A DNA stretch of 54,016 nt, taken from the NCBI GenBank assembly GCA_017504265.1, contig JAFVRN010000007.1:1-54016 (forward strand), written 5' to 3'. Made by a program: the position numbers and the translations under genes. Source of the stretch: Alistipes sp. Its GTDB lineage: Bacteria; Bacteroidota; Bacteroidia; Bacteroidales; Rikenellaceae. Shown one piece after another: positions 50,331 to 54,016 of this stretch. The first letter of the stretch is position 1. Every line of letters begins with the position of its first letter. The notes below the pieces were generated by a model. The model was given only the letters and a program-made list of their open reading frames with translations. It had not been told where the DNA came from and did not search any database.

Positions 50331-51074
50331 ATGAGCTGTTTTTTAACTAATTCATCGGTGGGAAAGAAACTTGTTATGAGTATCTCGGGATGTTTCCTTG
50401 TACTCTTTATTCTTTTCCACATGTCAATGAACCTTACGGTGCTATTCAGCCGTGAGGCGTACAACTTAATTTGCGAGTTCCTCGGTGCTAATTGGTATGC
50501 ACTCGCAGGTACTGCTGTGTTGGCTTTTGGCGTTGCTGTTCACTTCATCTACGCCTTTATCCTCACCATCAATAACTACCGTGCTCGTGGTAAGCAGCGC
50601 TATGCTGTTACCGTTCAGGAGAAGGGTGTATCTTGGGCCTCTAAGAATATGCTCGTATTGGGTATAATCGTAGTTCTCGGTCTTGGTATCCACCTCATCC
50701 ACTTCTGGTCTAAGATGCAGCTTGTAGAGGTTATGCACTCGCAATTTGCATTGGGCATTGATGCCAACGGCGCAGAGTTCACTGTCCACCCTGCAAACGG
50801 TGCTTTGCTCATGGCTTACACCTTCTCTAAGTGGTACAACGTTGTTATCTACCTCGTATGGTTCGCTGCATTGTGGTTCCACCTAACTCACGGTGTATGG
50901 TCTATGTTCCAATCGGCTGGTTTCGCAAACGACACTTGGTATCCACGTTTGAAGTGCTTAGCAAACATCGTTGCTACGCTTATCTTCCTCGGCTTCGCTG
51001 TTGTAGCTGTAGTTTGCTTCTTGAAGAGTGGCGATTACATCGCTGAGATGGTTAATTGGACTCCGGGTCTATAA
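50331..51074 (+). CDS. sdhC: Succinate dehydrogenase/fumarate reductase cytochrome b subunit
   Basis: A 247-residue membrane subunit with five hydrophobic helices (about 19-38, 57-79, 100-120, 160-185, 210-235). It belongs to the SdhC/FrdC type of Bacteroidetes with histidines in [22 protein letters not shown] and WFHLTHGVW as heme b ligands. It anchors the reductase and exchanges electrons with menaquinone. First gene of sdhCAB. Confidence 0.93.
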   Translation: MSCFLTNSSVGKKLVMSISGCFLVLFILFHMSMNLTVLFSREAYNLICEFLGANWYALAGTAVLAFGVAVHFIYAFILTINNYRARGKQRYAVTVQEKGVSWASKNMLVLGIIVVLGLGIHLIHFWSKMQLVEVMHSQFALGIDANGAEFTVHPANGALLMAYTFSKWYNVVIYLVWFAALWFHLTHGVWSMFQSAGFANDTWYPRLKCLANIVATLIFLGFAVVAVVCFLKSGDYIAEMVNWTPGL

Positions 51075-51109
51075 TAGTTATTCGACAAACAATAAAACTA
51101 TATTATATT

Positions 51110-53056
51110 ATGGCTTATAAATTAGATGCAAAAACACCGGCAGGTGAGTTGGCTCAAAAGTGGAGCAATCACAAGGCGGCTATCAAGGTCGTGAGCCCGG
51201 CAAATAAGCGTAAGTTGGATATCATCGTTGTAGGTACCGGTCTTGGAGGTGCTTCTGCAGCTGCTTCACTCGGTGAGTTGGGCTACAACGTAAAGATCTT
51301 CTGCATCTCTGACTCTCCACGTCGCGCACACTCTATCGCAGCACAGGGAGGTATCAATGCAGCTAAGAACTATCAGAACGACAACGACTCAATCTATCGT
51401 CTTTTCTACGATACTATCAAGGGTGGTGACTACCGTGCACGTGAGGCTAACGTATATCGTTTGGCTGAGGTATCTAACCTTATCATCGACCAGTGCGTAG
51501 CTCAGGGTGTACCTTTCGCTCGTGAGTATGGTGGCCTTTTGGCTAACCGTTCGTTCGGTGGTGCTCAGGTATCGCGTACCTTCTATGCTCGTGGTCAGAC
51601 CGGTCAGCAGCTACTCTTGGGTGCGTATGCAGCCTTGAATAAGGAGATTGCCGCAGGTTCGGTTAAGTCATATCCACGTCACGAGATGTTGGACATAGTT
51701 ATCGAGAATGGCGAGGCATGTGGTATCATTGCACGTAACCTCGTAACCGGCGAGATTGAGCGTCATGGTGCTCACGCCGTAGTTATCGCTACGGGTGGTT
51801 ACGGTAACGTATTCTTCCTCTCGACTAATGCTATGGCATCTAACGGTTCGGCTGCCTTCCAGTGCTACCGTAAGGGCGCGGGATTTGCTAACCCATGTTT
51901 CACGCAGATCCACCCGACATGTATTCCTGTACACGGCACACAGCAGTCTAAGCTGACTCTTATGTCGGAGTCATTGCGTAACGATGGCCGTATCTGGGTT
52001 CCTAAGAAGATGGAGGATGTAGAGGCTATCCGTAAGGGTACTAAACTTCCTTCTGAGATTGCCGAGGAGGATCGTGACTACTACTTGGAGCGTCGTTATC
52101 CAGCCTTCGGTAACCTTGTACCTCGCGACGTGGCATCACGTGCCGCTAAGGAGCGTTGCGACGCAGGCTTCGGCGTAAACGAGACCGGTTTGGCAGTATT
52201 CATCGACTTTAAGACAGCTATCGAGCGTCTTGGCAAGGATGTTATCAAGCAGCGTTATGGCAACCTCTTCGATATGTATGAGGAGATTACCGACGTGAAT
52301 CCATACGAGCAGCCTATGCAGATATTCCCTGCTGTACACTACACTATGGGTGGTATCTGGGTAGACTACAACCTTATGACAACCATCCCTGGTTTGTACG
52401 CTATTGGCGAGGCAAACTTCTCGGATCATGGTGCTAACCGTCTTGGTGCATCAGCTCTTATGCAGGGCTTGGCCGATGGTTACTTTGTATTGCCTTACAC
52501 TATCGGTGACTACCTTGCAAAGAAGATTCAGGCACCTAAGGTTAAGACCGACACTGCAGCCTTCGATGAGGCTGAGAAGGGTGTTAGAGCACGTATCGAG
52601 CGTCTCTTCGCTATCAAGGGTAACCAGTCGGTAGACGATATCCACAAGCGTCTTGGTCTTATCATGTGGGACAACGTAGGTATGGCACGTACTAAGGAGT
52701 CTTTGGAGAAGGCTATTGTTGAGATTCAGGCACTTCGCAAGGAGTTCTATGCCGACTTGAAGTTGGTGGGCGACAACGAGTCATTCAACGTTGAGTTGGA
52801 GAAGGCTCTACGCTTGGAGGACTTCTTGGAGCTCGGCGAGCTTATGGCACGTGACGCTCTCAACCGTGAGGAGTCTTGCGGTGGTCACTTCCGCTCGGAG
52901 CACCAGACAGAGGATGGCGAGGCTCTACGTCACGACGACAAGTTCGCTTACGCAGCTGTTTGGGAGTACAAGGGCATCGACAATGTTCCTGAGATGACTA
53001 TCGAGCCATTGGAGTACGAGTTCGTACACCGTGCGCAGCGTAACTACAAAGACTAA
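51110..53056 (+). CDS. sdhA: Fumarate reductase/succinate dehydrogenase flavoprotein subunit
   Basis: A 648-residue FAD subunit. [17 protein letters not shown] (near 42-58) binds [17 protein letters not shown] holds the HSxAAQGG histidine for covalent FAD. HPTCIP and [19 protein letters not shown] carry the catalytic residues, and [12 protein letters not shown] and [16 protein letters not shown] follow. The ATG at 51110 was chosen; upstream residues in this frame lie across the sdhC stop. In fermenters it works as fumarate reductase. Confidence 0.95.
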   Translation: MAYKLDAKTPAGELAQKWSNHKAAIKVVSPANKRKLDIIVVGTGLGGASAAASLGELGYNVKIFCISDSPRRAHSIAAQGGINAAKNYQNDNDSIYRLFYDTIKGGDYRAREANVYRLAEVSNLIIDQCVAQGVPFAREYGGLLANRSFGGAQVSRTFYARGQTGQQLLLGAYAALNKEIAAGSVKSYPRHEMLDIVIENGEACGIIARNLVTGEIERHGAHAVVIATGGYGNVFFLSTNAMASNGSAAFQCYRKGAGFANPCFTQIHPTCIPVHGTQQSKLTLMSESLRNDGRIWVPKKMEDVEAIRKGTKLPSEIAEEDRDYYLERRYPAFGNLVPRDVASRAAKERCDAGFGVNETGLAVFIDFKTAIERLGKDVIKQRYGNLFDMYEEITDVNPYEQPMQIFPAVHYTMGGIWVDYNLMTTIPGLYAIGEANFSDHGANRLGASALMQGLADGYFVLPYTIGDYLAKKIQAPKVKTDTAAFDEAEKGVRARIERLFAIKGNQSVDDIHKRLGLIMWDNVGMARTKESLEKAIVEIQALRKEFYADLKLVGDNESFNVELEKALRLEDFLELGELMARDALNREESCGGHFRSEHQTEDGEALRHDDKFAYAAVWEYKGIDNVPEMTIEPLEYEFVHRAQRNYKD

Positions 53057-53091
53057 CTTTTTGACGTAACACTTTAATAAAAAAGAGGATT

Positions 53092-53835
53092 ATGAATTTT
53101 ACATTAAAGATATGGCGTCAAAGAGACGCTAAGTCACAGGGTGCATTCGAGACCTATAAGGTAACGGATATCTCGGCAGACACATCGTTCCTCGAGATGA
53201 TGGACATCCTGAACAACAACCTTATCCACGAGGGTAAGGAGCCGGTAGCTTTCGACCACGACTGCCGTGAGGGTATCTGCGGTATGTGTTCTATGCACAT
53301 CAACGGACATGCACACGGCCCATCGCAGGCTGTTACTACCTGTCAGATGTATATGCGTAAGTTTAAGGATGGCTCTACAATCACTATCGAGCCTTGGCGT
53401 TCGGCTGCCTTCCCCGTAATCCGTGACCTTGTTGTGGATCGTGGTGCTTACGACAAGATTTTGCAGGCCGGAGGTTTTATCTCGGTGCGCACTAACTCTG
53501 TACCTGATGGTAATGCAATTCCTATTCCTAAGAAGGATGCAGACGAGTCTATGGATGCTGCTGCATGTGTTGGCTGCGGTGCTTGTGCAGCAACTTGTAA
53601 GAATGGTTCAGCTATGCTATTCGTCGCAGCACGTGTATCATCACTCGCTAAGCTGCCTCAGGGTCGTGTAGAGGGTGCTCGTCGTGCTAAGGCAATGGTT
53701 GCCAAGATGGATGAGCTCGGCTTCGGTAACTGTACCAATACAGGCGCATGCCAGGCACAGTGTCCAAAGTCTATCTCTATCGCACACATCGCACGTCTTA
53801 ACCGCGAGTTCCTTGCAGCAAAGTTGCAGGACTAA
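53092..53835 (+). CDS. sdhB: Fumarate reductase/succinate dehydrogenase iron-sulfur subunit
   Basis: A 247-residue subunit. [14 protein letters not shown] and the following VTTC hold the [2Fe-2S] ligands. [13 protein letters not shown] and [14 protein letters not shown] hold the [4Fe-4S] and [3Fe-4S] ligands. It carries electrons from SdhC to SdhA. Last gene of sdhCAB; the normal downstream hairpin is interrupted by the IS3 end. Confidence 0.94.
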   Translation: MNFTLKIWRQRDAKSQGAFETYKVTDISADTSFLEMMDILNNNLIHEGKEPVAFDHDCREGICGMCSMHINGHAHGPSQAVTTCQMYMRKFKDGSTITIEPWRSAAFPVIRDLVVDRGAYDKILQAGGFISVRTNSVPDGNAIPIPKKDADESMDAAACVGCGACAATCKNGSAMLFVAARVSSLAKLPQGRVEGARRAKAMVAKMDELGFGNCTNTGACQAQCPKSISIAHIARLNREFLAAKLQD

Positions 53836-53880
53836 TTCGACGTGTAATAATTGAGAAGAGGGCGTGTCCAACAAGTGATC

Positions 53881-54016
53881 TGACCCCAAAAAGTTGGACT
53901 GATTAATAAAAAGAATTTTACTGGTAAAGAGTTCGGTATTGCACCGGACTCTTTCCGTTTAATTTTAGTTTAATACGGTCGTTATTATAGTAGTTAATAT
54001 ACTTTCGCAACTCACG
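53881..54016. mobile_element. IS3-family insertion sequence, left part (partial)
   Basis: The terminal repeat TGACCCCAAAAAGTTGGACT (53881-53900) lies right after a stretch (53861-53876) identical to the 5' arm of the repeat hairpin at 36474-36490. The transposase C-terminus is seen inside on the minus strand. The rest of the element is beyond the window. Confidence 0.8.
53918..54016 (-). CDS. IS3-family transposase, C-terminal 32 residues (partial)
   Basis: On the minus strand the reading RELRKYINYYNNDRIKLKLN then GKSPVQYRTLYQ and a stop at 53918-53920. It matches the end of IS3/IS150-group OrfB transposases (YYNNxRIKxKLxGxSPVQYR). The remainder lies outside the window. Confidence 0.85.
   Translation of the reverse strand, partial: RELRKYINYYNNDRIKLKLNGKSPVQYRTLYQ

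Noticed and set aside
1-54016. tRNA, rRNA or CRISPR content
   Set aside because: No cloverleaf-like segments ending in CCA, no rRNA-like stretches and no regular direct repeats with spacers were seen by eye; a tRNAscan or CRISPR search would settle it.

Overview
The window looks like a chromosomal segment of an anaerobic member of the order Bacteroidales. The evidence is the repeated TAnnTTTG (-7) promoter element in front of many genes, start codons that mostly lack Shine-Dalgarno sequences, a TonB receptor, a FadL porin and LytTR signalling, a histone-H1-like Hc1 protein, and energy genes typical of succinate/propionate fermenters. A Rikenellaceae/Alistipes-like or related gut lineage is plausible, but the sequence alone does not fix the genus. 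I see no tRNA, rRNA or CRISPR array. Most of the window is ordinary, densely packed core genome.

Left part (1-13 kb): a dispersed intergenic repeat (1-146), then a Ca2+-type P-ATPase with a C_GCAxxG_C_C protein (minus). A small orphan nuclease-domain gene and panC-panD follow (plus). A long minus-strand series comes next: zinc-ribbon coiled-coil protein, Nif3, MerR, RsmF-like methyltransferase, deoxynucleoside kinase, TrkA. Two small cysteine-bearing membrane proteins, a 43-residue peptide gene with its own promoter, rpsP, rimM, folE and mnmA are on the plus strand.

Middle (15-31.6 kb): pyruvate phosphate dikinase and 2-oxoacid:ferredoxin oxidoreductase korAB, each closed by a strong terminator; L27/L21; a degenerate receiver protein, CysQ, YbaK, an SDR, a HAD phosphatase, a LytS/LytTR-type two-component pair, and then a five-gene minus operon for methylmalonyl-CoA epimerase and the sodium-pumping biotin decarboxylase (mce, mmdA, oadG, biotin carrier, oadB).

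Right part (31.6-54 kb): thioredoxin-like protein, meaB, an L,D-transpeptidase-fold protein overlapping a sirtuin, a dicarboxylate/amino-acid symporter, Hc1, a DUF2461 protein, and a TPP-riboswitch-controlled TonB receptor plus PnuT/PnuC transporter. These are followed by rpe, an ABC-F ATPase, rlmB, a YgjP-type peptidase, an exported C1 peptidase, a CYTH protein, a DUF362 lipoprotein, an ORF without a normal start, a FadL porin, 5-formyl-THF cyclo-ligase and sdhCAB/frdCAB. The window ends inside an IS3-family element whose transposase C-terminus is visible on the minus strand.

The metabolic genes fit together. PPDK and KOR link phosphoenolpyruvate/pyruvate and 2-oxoglutarate/succinyl-CoA. Fumarate reductase makes succinate. 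Mce, MeaB and the decarboxylase operon carry methylmalonyl-CoA to propionyl-CoA with Na+ export (the mutase itself is not in the window). A YxxR-type sirtuin could remove acyl-lysine marks produced by these acyl-CoAs. The least explained features are the small peptide gene, the family of hairpin/IS-end-like intergenic repeats, and the start-less ORF after the DUF362 gene.
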